Positions 16,256 through 25,149 are shown, counted from the first letter of the stretch. The stretch: 64,000 nt of DNA from Bacteroidota bacterium (GCA_018267385.1 JAFDYN010000012.1:1-64000); one strand, 5' to 3'. Notes: generated from the letters alone by a model not told the origin. Numbers and translations are program-made.

Positions 16256-17332
16256 ATGACCACTGACTATCACTACAAGCAGATGATCGACAGCGTAGAA
16301 GACTATGCTATCATCCTGCTGGACGCTACCGGCCATATACAGAGCTGGAATAAGGGCGCTATACAGATCAAAGGCTGGCAGCCTGAGGAGATCATAGGGC
16401 ATCATTTTCGTACCTTCTACACTGATGAGGACCGGCAGCGCCAGCTACCGGAGACCTACCTGGCCGAGGCTGCTGATCTGGGCCATGTGCAGCACGAAGG
16501 CTGGCGGGTACGGCGCGATGGCAGCCTCTTCTGGGGTCATGTGACCATCACTGCCCTGCGGGATGAGCAGGGTACCATCAGTGGCTACTGCAAGGTGACG
16601 TATGACCGTACGGACCGGCTGCGCCGCGAGGAGATGGACCGCCGTATGCATGAGCTGGAGGCGCGCAATAAAGAGATGGAGCAGTTCGCCTACGTGGCCT
16701 CCCATGACCTCTCTGAGCCACTCAATACGGTGGGGAGTTTTGCCTACCTGCTGGAGACAGACTATGGCGCCGCCCTGGACGATATGGGCAAGGCCTACCT
16801 GACCCAGATACAGACGTCTGTAGGCCGTATGAAGGGGCTGATCCATGCGCTGCTGCACTACGCCCGGATAGGCCAGTACCGCTCCCTGGAGCAGGTCAAT
16901 ATGACTGACCTCCTCAGGTCAGTCATGACAGACATGCACCAGACCATCGTCACGTCAGGCGCGCGCATCACCTATCAGGATATGCCGGTGATCACGGCCT
17001 ACCCGGTAGAGCTGCGCCAGTTGCTGCAGAGCCTGCTGAGCAATGCGATCAAATTTCAGGCTCCGGGCACGGCTCCGCGCATTCATATCACCGCTGGTAT
17101 GCGAGGCCAGACTTGGGCATTTTGTGTAGCAGATAACGGCATCGGCATGGCACCCGAAGATTATGAAAAGGTCTTTATTATGTTCAAGCGCCTCCATAGT
17201 CAGGAGACCTTTGCAGGATCTGGCATAGGATTGGCATATGCTAAAAAGATAGTGGAGATGCATAATGGCTCGATATGGATAGAACCCAACGAACCAAGTG
17301 GCGTCAAAATCTGTTTTACACTGAATACCTGA
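16256..17332 (+). CDS. Cytoplasmic PAS-domain histidine kinase
   Basis: A 358-residue soluble kinase. The PAS domain (about 8-120) starts KQMIDSVEDYAIILLD and has the PAC-type end GTISGYCKVTYDRTDR. A short coiled coil leads to the HisKA domain with phospho-acceptor His150 in AYVASHDLSEPLNTV. The ATPase domain shows the N box LLSNAIKFQ, G1 DNGIGM and G2 GSGIGLAYAKKI. No membrane segment is present, so it senses a cytoplasmic signal. The next gene, 18 bases downstream, encodes a single-domain receiver and is the probable partner, as in phytochrome-like kinase/Rcp1 pairs. Confidence 0.92.
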   Translation: MTTDYHYKQMIDSVEDYAIILLDATGHIQSWNKGAIQIKGWQPEEIIGHHFRTFYTDEDRQRQLPETYLAEAADLGHVQHEGWRVRRDGSLFWGHVTITALRDEQGTISGYCKVTYDRTDRLRREEMDRRMHELEARNKEMEQFAYVASHDLSEPLNTVGSFAYLLETDYGAALDDMGKAYLTQIQTSVGRMKGLIHALLHYARIGQYRSLEQVNMTDLLRSVMTDMHQTIVTSGARITYQDMPVITAYPVELRQLLQSLLSNAIKFQAPGTAPRIHITAGMRGQTWAFCVADNGIGMAPEDYEKVFIMFKRLHSQETFAGSGIGLAYAKKIVEMHNGSIWIEPNEPSGVKICFTLNT

Positions 17333-17350
17333 TCAACCCCAAGATCTCCG

Positions 17351-17761
17351 ATGAAGGAAAAGCTGAGCTGTATCCTGCTCATAGATGATGATAAAGCTAC
17401 CAACTGGCTCCACCAGATCCTGATCAATAAGCTGTGCTGCTCCGATCAGGTGATCGTAAAAGGCAATGGCCGCGAGGCGCTGGACTACCTGCTCTCCCCC
17501 GAGCCTAAACCCCGTATTGATCTCATCCTGCTGGATCTCAATATGCCTGTCATGGATGGATGGGAGTTTCTGGCGCGGTACAAGGAAGCCGATTTTGACC
17601 AGAAAGACACCTCTGTCCTCACAGTGCTCACCAGCTCGCTCAACCCGGACGATGAGAAGAAGATCCGCGTGCTGGGAGGATCACATGGGTACCATCAGAA
17701 GCCGCTGGATCTGGACAGCCTGGAGGGGCTCCTGCGTCTCTATTTCCCGGAGCGGTTTTGA
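17351..17761 (+). CDS. Single-domain response regulator (Rcp1-like)
   Basis: A 136-residue stand-alone receiver. It has the acidic pair in CILLIDDDKATNW, the phospho-acceptor Asp in LILLDLNMPVMDG (about 60), Thr/Ser in LTSS and the Lys in YHQKPL (about 115). There is no output domain, so it probably relays phosphate or acts by protein contact. It lies 18 bases after the PAS kinase and is likely co-transcribed with it. Confidence 0.9.
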   Translation: MKEKLSCILLIDDDKATNWLHQILINKLCCSDQVIVKGNGREALDYLLSPEPKPRIDLILLDLNMPVMDGWEFLARYKEADFDQKDTSVLTVLTSSLNPDDEKKIRVLGGSHGYHQKPLDLDSLEGLLRLYFPERF

Positions 17762-17837
17762 CGGCTTGGTGAGCTGAGTCCATGTTGGACTATTCACACC
17801 TTACCCACACAGCGCTGGTCTTTAGCGACTTTTTCGC

Positions 17838-17845
17838 TATATTTG
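17838..17845 (+). promoter_or_regulatory. Likely -7 element of ahcY (TATATTTG)
   Basis: TATATTTG matches TAnnTTTG and lies 21 bases upstream of the ahcY ATG. The sequence 19-20 bases further upstream is CTGG rather than TTTG, so the -33 element is weak. Confidence 0.5.
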
Positions 17846-17866
17846 CGGCTCAATCAAAAATGATTT

Positions 17867-19180
17867 ATGTCAGCAACTACAGAAACACTGAAGTACAAGG
17901 TAAAAGATATCAAACTGGCCGAGTGGGGCCGCAAAGAAATCCAACTGGCTGAGGCTGAGATGCCGGGCCTGATGGCTATCCGTGCAGAGTACGGTCCTAA
18001 GCAGCCGCTGAAAGGTGCCCGCATAGCCGGCTGCCTCCACATGACCATCCAGACAGCTGTGCTGATCGAGACCCTGAAAGCCCTAGGCGCAGAGGTGACC
18101 TGGTCTTCCTGCAATATATTCTCTACACAGGACCACGCCGCTGCTGCTATCGCTGCTGCCGGTATCCCAGTATATGCCTGGAAGGGTCAGAACGAACAAG
18201 AATTTGACTGGTGTATAGAGCAGACGCTCCGCGCCTTTGAGGGTGGCGAGCCGCTGAATATGATCCTGGATGATGGTGGTGACCTGACCAATATGGTACT
18301 GGACCGCTACCCAGAGCTGATACCAGGCATCAAGGGCCTCTCTGAGGAAACTACTACAGGCGTACACCGCCTCTATGAGCGCATGCGCAAGGGTACCCTC
18401 CCTATGCCTGCTATCAATGTAAACGACTCTGTGACCAAGTCTAAATTTGACAATAAGTATGGCTGCAAAGAGTCTCTGGTAGACGCTATCCGCCGCGCTA
18501 CTGACGTGATGATGGCCGGCAAGGTGGCAGTAGTAGCCGGCTACGGTGACGTAGGCAAGGGCTCTGCTGAGTCTCTCCGCGGTGCCGGTGCCCGTGTGCT
18601 CGTCACAGAGATCGACCCTATCTGCGCCCTGCAGGCTGCGATGGACGGTTTCGAGGTAGTGACAATGGATGAGGCTGCTACACGCGCCAATATCTTCGTG
18701 ACTGCCACAGGCAATATCAATATCATCCGCGACCGCCACTTCAAGGCGATGAAGGATAAGGCAATCGTGTGCAACATCGGCCACTTCGATAATGAGATCG
18801 ATATGGCATGGCTCAATAATAAGTCAGGCGCTACCAAAGACACTGTAAAACCTCAGGTAGACATCTACACACTGGAGGGCAAGCAAGTGATCGTACTGGC
18901 AGAAGGCCGCCTCGTGAACCTGGGCTGCGCTATGGGCCACCCATCATTTGTGATGAGCAACTCATTCAGCAATCAGACCCTGGCTCAGATCGAGCTCTGG
19001 CTGCACAGCGAGAAGTATGAGAACAAGGTGTATGTACTCCCTAAGCACCTGGATGAGAAGGTAGCATTCCTGCACCTCGCACAGATAGGCGCCAAGCTGA
19101 CCAAGCTGGACGAAGACCAGGCTGAGTACATCGGCGTGACCGTAGCCGGTCCGTTCAAGTCTGAGCACTACAGGTATTAA
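17867..19180 (+). CDS. ahcY: Adenosylhomocysteinase
   Basis: A 437-residue S-adenosyl-L-homocysteine hydrolase, which splits SAH into adenosine and homocysteine and so relieves inhibition of methyltransferases. Strong signatures include [20 protein letters not shown], the NAD-binding [18 protein letters not shown] (about 225), ATGN and the C-terminal [24 protein letters not shown] typical of the family, where Lys and Tyr contact NAD across the dimer. Full length. It is monocistronic with its own promoter and an excellent terminator. It is a core activated-methyl-cycle enzyme. Confidence 0.97.
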   Translation: MSATTETLKYKVKDIKLAEWGRKEIQLAEAEMPGLMAIRAEYGPKQPLKGARIAGCLHMTIQTAVLIETLKALGAEVTWSSCNIFSTQDHAAAAIAAAGIPVYAWKGQNEQEFDWCIEQTLRAFEGGEPLNMILDDGGDLTNMVLDRYPELIPGIKGLSEETTTGVHRLYERMRKGTLPMPAINVNDSVTKSKFDNKYGCKESLVDAIRRATDVMMAGKVAVVAGYGDVGKGSAESLRGAGARVLVTEIDPICALQAAMDGFEVVTMDEAATRANIFVTATGNINIIRDRHFKAMKDKAIVCNIGHFDNEIDMAWLNNKSGATKDTVKPQVDIYTLEGKQVIVLAEGRLVNLGCAMGHPSFVMSNSFSNQTLAQIELWLHSEKYENKVYVLPKHLDEKVAFLHLAQIGAKLTKLDEDQAEYIGVTVAGPFKSEHYRY

Positions 19181-19195
19181 TATTCAACTTTACCG

Positions 19196-19232
19196 AAAGC
19201 TGCCTGTCCATCAAAATGCAGGCAGCTTTTTT
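19196..19232 (+). terminator. Rho-independent terminator of ahcY
   Basis: A perfect 11-bp stem AAAGCTGCCTG/CAGGCAGCTTT (19196-19206 with 19219-19229) and a 12-base loop, followed by a run of Ts. It starts 16 bases after the ahcY stop. Confidence 0.92.
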
Positions 19233-19249
19233 CTGTCTATCAGATAGCA

Positions 19250-19335
19250 GCCGTGGTGGTGGAACCGGTAGACACGAGGGACTTAAAATCCCTTGACCCT
19301 AAAAGGTCGTGCGGGTTCGATTCCCGCCCGCGGTA
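19250..19335 (+). tRNA. tRNA-Leu (TAA anticodon)
   Basis: An 86-nt class II tRNA. Its anticodon stem GGGA/TCCC holds the loop CTTAAAA (TAA), it has a long variable arm (TGACCCTAAAAGGTCG), T-arm GCGGGTTCGATTCCCGC and discriminator A. The first acceptor pair is a G-T wobble. CCA is not encoded. It is followed by its own hairpin terminator. Confidence 0.93.
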
Positions 19336-19340
19336 CAGAG

Positions 19341-19365
19341 AAGCTCGCTTATGGCGGGCTTTTTT
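19341..19365 (+). terminator. Terminator of the tRNA-Leu gene
   Basis: The 8-bp stem AAGCTCGC/GCGGGCTT (19341-19348 with 19354-19361, one T-G wobble) is followed by six Ts. It starts six bases after the tRNA. The convergent proline dehydrogenase stop lies at 19385. Confidence 0.85.
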
Positions 19366-19384
19366 GTTTAGCAATATGAGAATC

Positions 19385-20560
19385 TTATCTCCTCCGCTTT
19401 ATCTCCCGCTGTATCAGGTCCAGCTCGCGGCCTGTCTGGCCGGCTACGGAGGTATTCTCCTGGGCGCGGCGGATCAGGTAGGGTATCACATCTTTCACCG
19501 GGCCGTAGGGCAGGTATTTGCAGGCATTGAAGCCGGCAGCGGCGAGGTTGAAGGTGATGTTGTCTCCCATGCCGTAGAGCTGTGAGAAGAGGATATGCGG
19601 ATGATCACGCTTCACACCCTTGCGGTCTATGCTCTTGATCGCTTTCAGATTTGACTCCTCGCTGTGAGAGGCCACACATACTGACACGGCATCTATATGA
19701 TCGAGGCAGAGGTTGACCGCTGCATCATAGTCCTTGTCCACGCCGGCCTTATCTGCATGTATCGGTGAGGGGTAGCCCATCTCTGCGGCACGGCTCCTCT
19801 CCTTCTCCATGTAGGCGCCGCGCACCAGCTTTGCGCCGAGGGTGTAGCCACCTTTCTGCGCGGCAGCGAGCTGCTGCTTCAGGTACTTCAGCCGGTCGTG
19901 GCGGTAGTGCTGGAAGGTATTGTAGACGATAGCTTTCTTCGTGTTGTACTTCGCCATCATCTCCTCGGTCATCGCATCGAGCGGATCTTGTATCCAGCTC
20001 TCCTCAGCATCTACATAGACTGCTACATCATTTTTCACAGCAGCCTTGCAGACCTTGTCAAAGCGAGCTACGACCCGCTCGAGTTCTGCCTCCTCCTCTC
20101 CTGTCAGCTTTCCTCCCGCCTGTATCTTCTCAAACAAGCCAAAGCGCCCGAAGCCGGTGATCTTGATGCAAAGCACCTTCACGTCCTTATTCTTGCCGGC
20201 AAACTCTATCGCCTCGATATTCTTCTCTATCGTCTTGTCAAAGTCCTCCTCCTCTTCCTTCAGCTCCACACCATAATTCAGCATGGCATAGACGCCATTC
20301 TTCTTGAGTTTAGCTATCGTCCTTTTGCACTCGGCAAAGGTCTCGCCGCCGCAGAAGTGGTCATACACCGTGAGGCGGAAAATGGGTGAGATAGGCAGGT
20401 GCAGCTTCAGCGCGAGCCCGGCCAGGCTCGTGCCCACGGCTACCAGTTTATTATTGCCTATGAGGGAGAAGAGCCATTTGGCCTTCTGGAGTTCTGCGTC
20501 AGTCTTGTGAGCGAAAGCTACCTCGGTATTCTCAAATATATCGTCAGTGATCGGAGCCAT
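19385..20560 (-). CDS. Proline dehydrogenase, monofunctional
   Basis: A 391-residue FAD enzyme of the PutA proline dehydrogenase domain family, oxidising proline to pyrroline-5-carboxylate. It has the TIM-barrel core: LCIKITGFGRFGL, VDAEESWIQDPLD, NTFQHYRHDRLKYL, GAKLVRGAYMEKER and, near the end, YLPYGPVKDVIPYLIRRAQEN, the FAD/substrate-binding signature with two Arg. The start MAPITDDIF is preferred over an ATG nine codons earlier. No P5C dehydrogenase domain is fused, and none is adjacent. Confidence 0.93.
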   Translation of the reverse strand: MAPITDDIFENTEVAFAHKTDAELQKAKWLFSLIGNNKLVAVGTSLAGLALKLHLPISPIFRLTVYDHFCGGETFAECKRTIAKLKKNGVYAMLNYGVELKEEEEDFDKTIEKNIEAIEFAGKNKDVKVLCIKITGFGRFGLFEKIQAGGKLTGEEEAELERVVARFDKVCKAAVKNDVAVYVDAEESWIQDPLDAMTEEMMAKYNTKKAIVYNTFQHYRHDRLKYLKQQLAAAQKGGYTLGAKLVRGAYMEKERSRAAEMGYPSPIHADKAGVDKDYDAAVNLCLDHIDAVSVCVASHSEESNLKAIKSIDRKGVKRDHPHILFSQLYGMGDNITFNLAAAGFNACKYLPYGPVKDVIPYLIRRAQENTSVAGQTGRELDLIQREIKRRR

Positions 20561-20643
20561 GGTGCAAAGTATAGAAAAGTCAGCCACATCAGGAAACTAT
20601 CCACAAAGGCCATGCCGCCTGAGAATTATCACATATTTACCCC

Positions 20644-20651
20644 TACTTTTG
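20644..20651 (+). promoter_or_regulatory. Likely -7 element of rmuC (TACTTTTG)
   Basis: TACTTTTG fits TAnnTTTG and lies 20 bases upstream of the rmuC ATG. No TTG is found at the matching -33 position. Confidence 0.4.
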
Positions 20652-20671
20652 GCCACAGACATTATCAGAAA

Positions 20672-22057
20672 ATGCTTTATTATATCCTCTTCCTCATCTT
20701 AGGCGTGGCGCTAGGCGCCTTCATCGGTTACCTTGCCTTTGGCAATAAGAATGATAACAGTGCACAGCTCCTGTCGGATGAAAAGTTCCGCGCAGCGGAA
20801 GCAGTATTCGAGCAGAAGCTGCGTGCCGCTGAGGCCATGTCTGACGAAAAGCTCCGCGCCGCAGAGTCTGTACATGCCAGTCTGCGCCGTGATATAGAGT
20901 CTATCCGCACCGAGACCACACAGGAGCGCAGCAAGAGCGAAAGCCTCCAGATCAAACTCGCCTCCCTGCAGTCAGAGAACGGCAACCTGGTAGACAAACT
21001 AGCCGAGCAGAAGGTGCAACTGGAGGACCTCCAATCCCGCTTTACCAAAGAGTTTGAGAACCTGGCCAATAAGATACTGGACGATAAGAGCCGCAAGTTT
21101 ACCGAGCAGAACGAGACACAGCTGCGCAACATACTGGACCCGCTACGTGACCGGATACAGAACTTTGAGAAGCGCGTAAATGACACGCACAATGAGTCTG
21201 AGAAAGAACGCAGCGCCCTGCGCGAGCAGCTGCGCATCATGGCGGATATGAATAAGCGCATGAGCGAAGAAGCCCTCAACCTGACCCGCGCACTGAAAGG
21301 CGACACCAAGAAGCAGGGCAACTGGGGTGAGCTGATACTGGAGAAAGTACTCGAGCGCTCCGGCCTGACCAAGGGCCGCGAGTATGATGTGCAGCAGAGC
21401 TTCACCCTGGAAGATGGCAGCCGCCTGCAGCCCGATGTGATCGTGCGCCTGCCCGATGGCAAGAACATCATCGTAGACTCTAAGGTGAGCCTGATAGCCT
21501 ATGAGCGCTACACTAGCGCGCTGGATGATGATGCCGCCACACACGAGCTGCAACTGAAAGAGCACATCGCCTCTCTCCGCAGTCACGTGAAAGGTCTCAG
21601 CGGCAAGAACTACCAGAACCTTTACAATATCGGTTCACCGGATTTTGTCCTGCTCTTTGTGCCGATAGAGTCGGCCTTCTCTCTGGCTATCTCTCATGAC
21701 AGCGAGCTGTACAACGATGCCTTTGACAAGAATGTGATCCTCGTGAGCCCCACCACCCTACTCGCTACACTGCGTACGATATCTAATGTGTGGAAGCAGG
21801 AATACCAGAACCAGAATGCCCTCGAGATAGCGCGCCAGGGCGGCGACCTCTACGACAAATTTGTAGGCTTCGTAGAGGACCTCATCAAAGTAGGCAAGCT
21901 GATGGACGACAGCAAAAAAGCCTACGGCGAAGCCATGAACAAACTCTACGACGGCAAGGGCAACCTGGTACGCCGCGCGGAGAATATGAAGAAGCTCGGC
22001 GTGAAGGCTACCAAGCAACTGCCGCAAGGACTGATAGATAGGGCTATAGAGGAATAG
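20672..22057 (+). CDS. rmuC: RmuC family DNA recombination protein
   Basis: A 461-residue RmuC protein. The start at 20672 (MLYYILFLILGVALGAFIGYLAF) places a membrane anchor at the N-terminus; the frame is open upstream only as antisense to the divergent gene. A long coiled coil follows (about 35-180), with a near-repeat built on DEKLRAAEA three times at 33-62. Then comes the PD-(D/E)xK-like RmuC domain (about 205-430) with GNWGELILEKVLERSGL, DGKNIIVDSKVSLIAYE and NVILVSPTTLLATLRTI. RmuC limits inversions at short inverted repeats in E. coli, which may be relevant in this repeat-rich genome. Confidence 0.93.
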   Translation: MLYYILFLILGVALGAFIGYLAFGNKNDNSAQLLSDEKFRAAEAVFEQKLRAAEAMSDEKLRAAESVHASLRRDIESIRTETTQERSKSESLQIKLASLQSENGNLVDKLAEQKVQLEDLQSRFTKEFENLANKILDDKSRKFTEQNETQLRNILDPLRDRIQNFEKRVNDTHNESEKERSALREQLRIMADMNKRMSEEALNLTRALKGDTKKQGNWGELILEKVLERSGLTKGREYDVQQSFTLEDGSRLQPDVIVRLPDGKNIIVDSKVSLIAYERYTSALDDDAATHELQLKEHIASLRSHVKGLSGKNYQNLYNIGSPDFVLLFVPIESAFSLAISHDSELYNDAFDKNVILVSPTTLLATLRTISNVWKQEYQNQNALEIARQGGDLYDKFVGFVEDLIKVGKLMDDSKKAYGEAMNKLYDGKGNLVRRAENMKKLGVKATKQLPQGLIDRAIEE

Positions 22058-22130
22058 TACATCATGTCATTAAATATGGAGCAATTGTCCGTATACTACT
22101 GTATACCCACGATAGAAAAGCCATTATCGC

Positions 22131-22180
22131 ATTTCAGCCCCAAAGGGGCGATACGCCTCTAGCGAAGGGCATAGCCCTTC
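22131..22180. repeat. Two-hairpin interspersed repeat, copy 2
   Basis: GCCCC-AAA-GGGGC (22137-22149), the spacer CGCCTCTAGCG, and a second hairpin GAAGGGC-ATA-GCCCTTC (22164-22180). Layout and spacer equal those of the element at 12079-12132, while the second-hairpin arms differ but still pair. It lies in the 420-base gap after rmuC, which holds no gene. Confidence 0.75.
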
Positions 22181-22319
22181 ACCACATCACCCACCGCGAC
22201 CATCTATTTTTTTGTGAATAAGTCTCCCGCAAAAAGACGCCCATTTTACACATCTTTGCATTATACATCTGAACCTCGTAGAGCCGCACATCTGCTGTTT
22301 ATCGCCTGCTCTCAGCCTG

Positions 22320-22400
22320 CATTTCTATGTGCTCTATGTGGTTCAAATGTATTCTGCATTCATTCTGTAAATTCTAAAATCCTGTAAATTCTGATTCAGA
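22320..22400. repeat. Interspersed repeat of the 'tgctctatgtggttcaaa / tcctgtaaattctgattcag' type
   Basis: This stretch contains GTGCTCTATGTGGTTCAAA followed by CATTCTGTAAATTC and CCTGTAAATTCTGATTCAG, itself an internal repetition of CTGTAAATTCT. Phrases like these recur as short dispersed repeats in many bacterial genomes, to my recollection. No gene is visible here. Confidence 0.5.
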
Positions 22401-22414
22401 AATTGCATCCTGTA

Positions 22415-22448
22415 TTAAAGTCTCCCTTTAGGGAGATTTAGAGGGCCG
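22415..22448 (+). repeat. TCTCCC(C)TTTGGGGAGATTTAGAGGGG repeat, copy 1
   Basis: Hairpin TCTCCC-TTTA-GGGAGA (22421-22436) followed by the tail TTTAGAGGGCCG. The same element occurs at 25268-25302, and related forms at 40250-40337. It ends about 30 bases before the gene at 22478. Confidence 0.75.
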
Positions 22449-22477
22449 TATTAATCACTTCAAAAATAAAAACACCT

Positions 22478-23056
22478 ATGCCAGCACCGACAGCCAACAC
22501 CAACGCCTCCAAATGGACCCGCGAGAAAACCATCAAGACCCTCCAGCAGATAGAGGCCATCGCCACCGATGAGTACTCCATCACACACACCCTCACTCAG
22601 GCCCTCATGCGGCTCAAATGCTACAAGCAGCTCTGGAGCTACTGGAAAAAGAAATGGGAAAACGACGGCGACATCATGGACCAGATCTACTACATCGAGC
22701 AGATCTTTATCAATAAACTCGAAGAAGGCGCCCTCTTTCGCCAGCTTCATCCCTCCGCCTGTTACTTTATCCTAAAGCACAACTACGGCTACAATACCAA
22801 AGGCGAAAACGAGCTCCCCTCCCACCTCCGCGCAGAGTTTGAAGAGCCGCAGCAACAACCGCACTCCGGTTCAAAAACAACGTCATCACCAGCAGAAAAG
22901 CCTGTAGTAGTAGCGAAAACAGCGCTCATACAGCCACCTGTTACCAGTCCTGTCAGCTCCCACCCGTCTATGTACGGCTCCATCAAGCGCCAAAACGACC
23001 AGATCATCTCCGTAGATCCGCACCAGCATCGCCCTATCCGGGCCGCCGTCAGGTAG
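22478..23056 (+). CDS. Orphan protein resembling phage terminase small subunit (gp3-like)
   Basis: A 192-residue protein. Its N-terminal 110 residues are helical and read like DNA-packaging small-terminase proteins: WTREKTIKTLQQIE, then SYWKKKWENDGDIMDQI, then a helix ending LEEGALFRQLHPSACYFILK followed by HNYGYNTK. The pattern '..L-x-GAL-x4-HP-x3-Y-x-LKHNYGY' is the part that recalls the family. The C-terminal 80 residues are low-complexity (Gln/Pro/Ser) with a basic end. No large terminase, portal or capsid gene is nearby, so it may be a domesticated phage gene. The family assignment is by eye. Confidence 0.5.
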   Translation: MPAPTANTNASKWTREKTIKTLQQIEAIATDEYSITHTLTQALMRLKCYKQLWSYWKKKWENDGDIMDQIYYIEQIFINKLEEGALFRQLHPSACYFILKHNYGYNTKGENELPSHLRAEFEEPQQQPHSGSKTTSSPAEKPVVVAKTALIQPPVTSPVSSHPSMYGSIKRQNDQIISVDPHQHRPIRAAVR

Positions 23057-23307
23057 GATAGATCGCCACGGTATTATTTGCAGGGTCGCATCAGCATGCG
23101 TCCTGACCAGGTATGCCCCTAAGGCAAGAAGACAGCTGGCGCCAAACCAATTAATGCTAAAATTGTTGTACTTGCAGTAACCGCGGCAATTTATAGCAGG
23201 ACTGTGCGTCCAAAAGATAGAGATGAGCACCAGCCACAGGCTTTATGCACAAACTATGGCACACGCTTTGAAAATCTATACTATTTTTAGCGCCTCTAAA
23301 AGATACG

Positions 23308-24948
23308 ATGGACGAATTTAAAGACTACCAGAGCTACAAGCCGGGCGAGCCGCGCCGCAGTTCTAATCCCTTTGCCCCGCTGATATATGCCCTGCTGATC
23401 GTGTTTGGTGTGCTGATGGGTTTCGTCGTAGCCCATGTGACCAGCGGCAAGCGTGTGCCCCTGGCCAAAGGCAGCGGCAAGTATGACAAGCTAGACGACA
23501 TCATCAGCTTCATCAAGCTGAAATATGTGGACACTGTCAATACGGAGCAGCTGGAGGACAATGCCATCGAGAAGATGCTCACCACACTCGATCCGCACTC
23601 TGTCTACATCCCCAAAAAGGACCTGGAGCAGACCAATGAGTCACTGGAGGGCAACTTTGAGGGCGTGGGTATCGAGTTCTTTCTCGTGCAGGATACGATC
23701 ACGGTGGTCTCTGCCATCTCCGGTGGCCCGTCAGAGCTGGTGGGCATCCACGCGGGCGACAGGATCATCAAGATCAACGACACGACAGTAGCAGGCACCA
23801 AGATCAAGAATGAGGATGTGATACACAAGCTGCGCGGCCCCGGCGGTACGACTGTGCGCGTGAGCATCCTGCGCAGTGGCGAGAAGGGCCTCAAAGTATT
23901 TAATATCAAGCGTGACAAAATACCGCTCTTTAGCATAGACGCTGGCTATATGGTAGATGCTACCACGGGCTATATCAAGATCAATCGCTTCAGCGCCACG
24001 ACGTATCAGGAGTTTCACAAGAAGCTGAAGGAGCTGCGCGATGCCGGCATGACCAAACTGATCATAGACCTGCGCCAGAATCCCGGCGGCTACCTCAATG
24101 CTGCTACAGATATAGCAGACGACCTGCTGGACGATGAGAAGCTGATAGTCTATACCAAGGGCAAATCAGTAGACAAGGTAGAGTACCGCTCTACGCGCCC
24201 GGGTGAGTTTGAGAATGGGAAGCTAGCAGTGCTCATAGACCAAGGCTCGGCCTCAGCCTCTGAGATCCTCTCCGGCGCCATACAGGACTGGGACCGCGGC
24301 ACGATCATAGGCCGCACGTCTTTTGGCAAGGGGCTGGTGCAGGAGCAGTATGAGCTGCCCGATGGCTCCGCGCTGCGCCTGACGGTAGCGCGCTACTACA
24401 CGCCTAGCGGCCGCTGCATCCAGCGCGCCTATGACAAGGGTACGGAGGAGTACTACAATGAAATATCAGACCGGTACAAGAAGGGTGAGTTCGTACATGA
24501 AGACAGCTCTATGATCCGCGATACAACGGTGTATCATACCGCCAAAGGCCGCGTGGTCTATGGCGGCGGCGGTATCAAGCCAGATATCTTCGTGCCGCTG
24601 GATACGACGGAGGACTTTGACTATCTCTATCGCATCCGCGTGGTGATACCGGAGTTTATCTACAGCCACTACTCGGCTGATCCGTCTATGCTGAATGCCT
24701 ACAAGACGCTGCCGGAGTTTGGCAGCAAGTATCAGGTGCCGGCTATGCTGAAAGCGGAGTTTAAAGCCTACCTGAATAGGGACAGCGCCAAGCTGGACGA
24801 GAAGCGCTACGCTAAGCTGGCGCCAAAAGTAGAACAACTGATCAAGGCCTATCTGGCCAAGCAGAAGTGGCAAACAGACGGCTTCTACTATGTGCTCAAT
24901 CAGGACGACAAGGTAGTAGAGAAGGCGCTGGAGGTGGTGCGGAAGTAA
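23308..24948 (+). CDS. C-terminal processing peptidase, S41A family (CtpA/Prc-like)
   Basis: A 546-residue periplasmic protease. An N-terminal membrane anchor (about 22-43) precedes the PDZ domain (about 112-200, with GVGIEFFLVQDTITVVSAI and AGDRIIKIND). The catalytic core has Ser316 in GSASASEI and Lys341 in TSFGKGLVQ, the expected 25-residue spacing of the Ser/Lys dyad. A C-terminal extension of about 150 residues after GGGGIKPD is helical and common in Bacteroidota homologues. Such enzymes trim or degrade envelope proteins from the C-terminus. The gene appears monocistronic. Confidence 0.94.
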   Translation: MDEFKDYQSYKPGEPRRSSNPFAPLIYALLIVFGVLMGFVVAHVTSGKRVPLAKGSGKYDKLDDIISFIKLKYVDTVNTEQLEDNAIEKMLTTLDPHSVYIPKKDLEQTNESLEGNFEGVGIEFFLVQDTITVVSAISGGPSELVGIHAGDRIIKINDTTVAGTKIKNEDVIHKLRGPGGTTVRVSILRSGEKGLKVFNIKRDKIPLFSIDAGYMVDATTGYIKINRFSATTYQEFHKKLKELRDAGMTKLIIDLRQNPGGYLNAATDIADDLLDDEKLIVYTKGKSVDKVEYRSTRPGEFENGKLAVLIDQGSASASEILSGAIQDWDRGTIIGRTSFGKGLVQEQYELPDGSALRLTVARYYTPSGRCIQRAYDKGTEEYYNEISDRYKKGEFVHEDSSMIRDTTVYHTAKGRVVYGGGGIKPDIFVPLDTTEDFDYLYRIRVVIPEFIYSHYSADPSMLNAYKTLPEFGSKYQVPAMLKAEFKAYLNRDSAKLDEKRYAKLAPKVEQLIKAYLAKQKWQTDGFYYVLNQDDKVVEKALEVVRK

Positions 24949-24987
24949 GTTGCACTTAGCTGTAGTGTCACACACTGCGCATGAGCT

Positions 24988-25015
24988 GTAGTGTCAGGTC
25001 GCGACCTGACACTAC
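24988..25015. repeat. Palindromic repeat with CAGGTCGCGACCTG core, copy 2
   Basis: A perfect 28-base palindrome with core CAGGTCGCGACCTG (24995-25008) flanked by GTAGTGT and ACACTAC. Copy 1 (12152-12187) has the same core but different complementary flanks. An extra TGTAGTGTCA at 24961-24970 repeats one arm. It lies 40 bases after the S41 peptidase stop. Confidence 0.8.
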
Positions 25016-25066
25016 GGATAATACACCAAATAGCACCCAAAACACACTATCTTGAACATACGCTAT

Positions 25067-25143
25067 TTCGGATTTGCAATCCGAAAGTATACTGATAGTG
25101 ATCTCAAATCCACGGTTAGTAAGTTCGGCATTGCAAATCCCGA
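25067..25143. repeat. Repeat built on GGATTTGCAATCCG / GCATTGCAAATCCCGA
   Basis: The perfect hairpin TTCGGATT-TGC-AATCCGAA (25067-25085) is followed 38 bases later by the related, inverted-orientation phrase TTCGGCATTGCAAATCCCGA (25124-25143). It directly abuts the T9SS sorting-domain remnant at 25150 and belongs to a cluster of three repeat types in the gap 24949-25357. Confidence 0.6.
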
Positions 25144-25149
25144 TCAGCT

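Noticed and set aside
19253-19585. A plus-strand frame starting inside tRNA-Leu
   Set aside because: It runs through the tRNA and then antisense to proline dehydrogenase; the protein resembles nothing.
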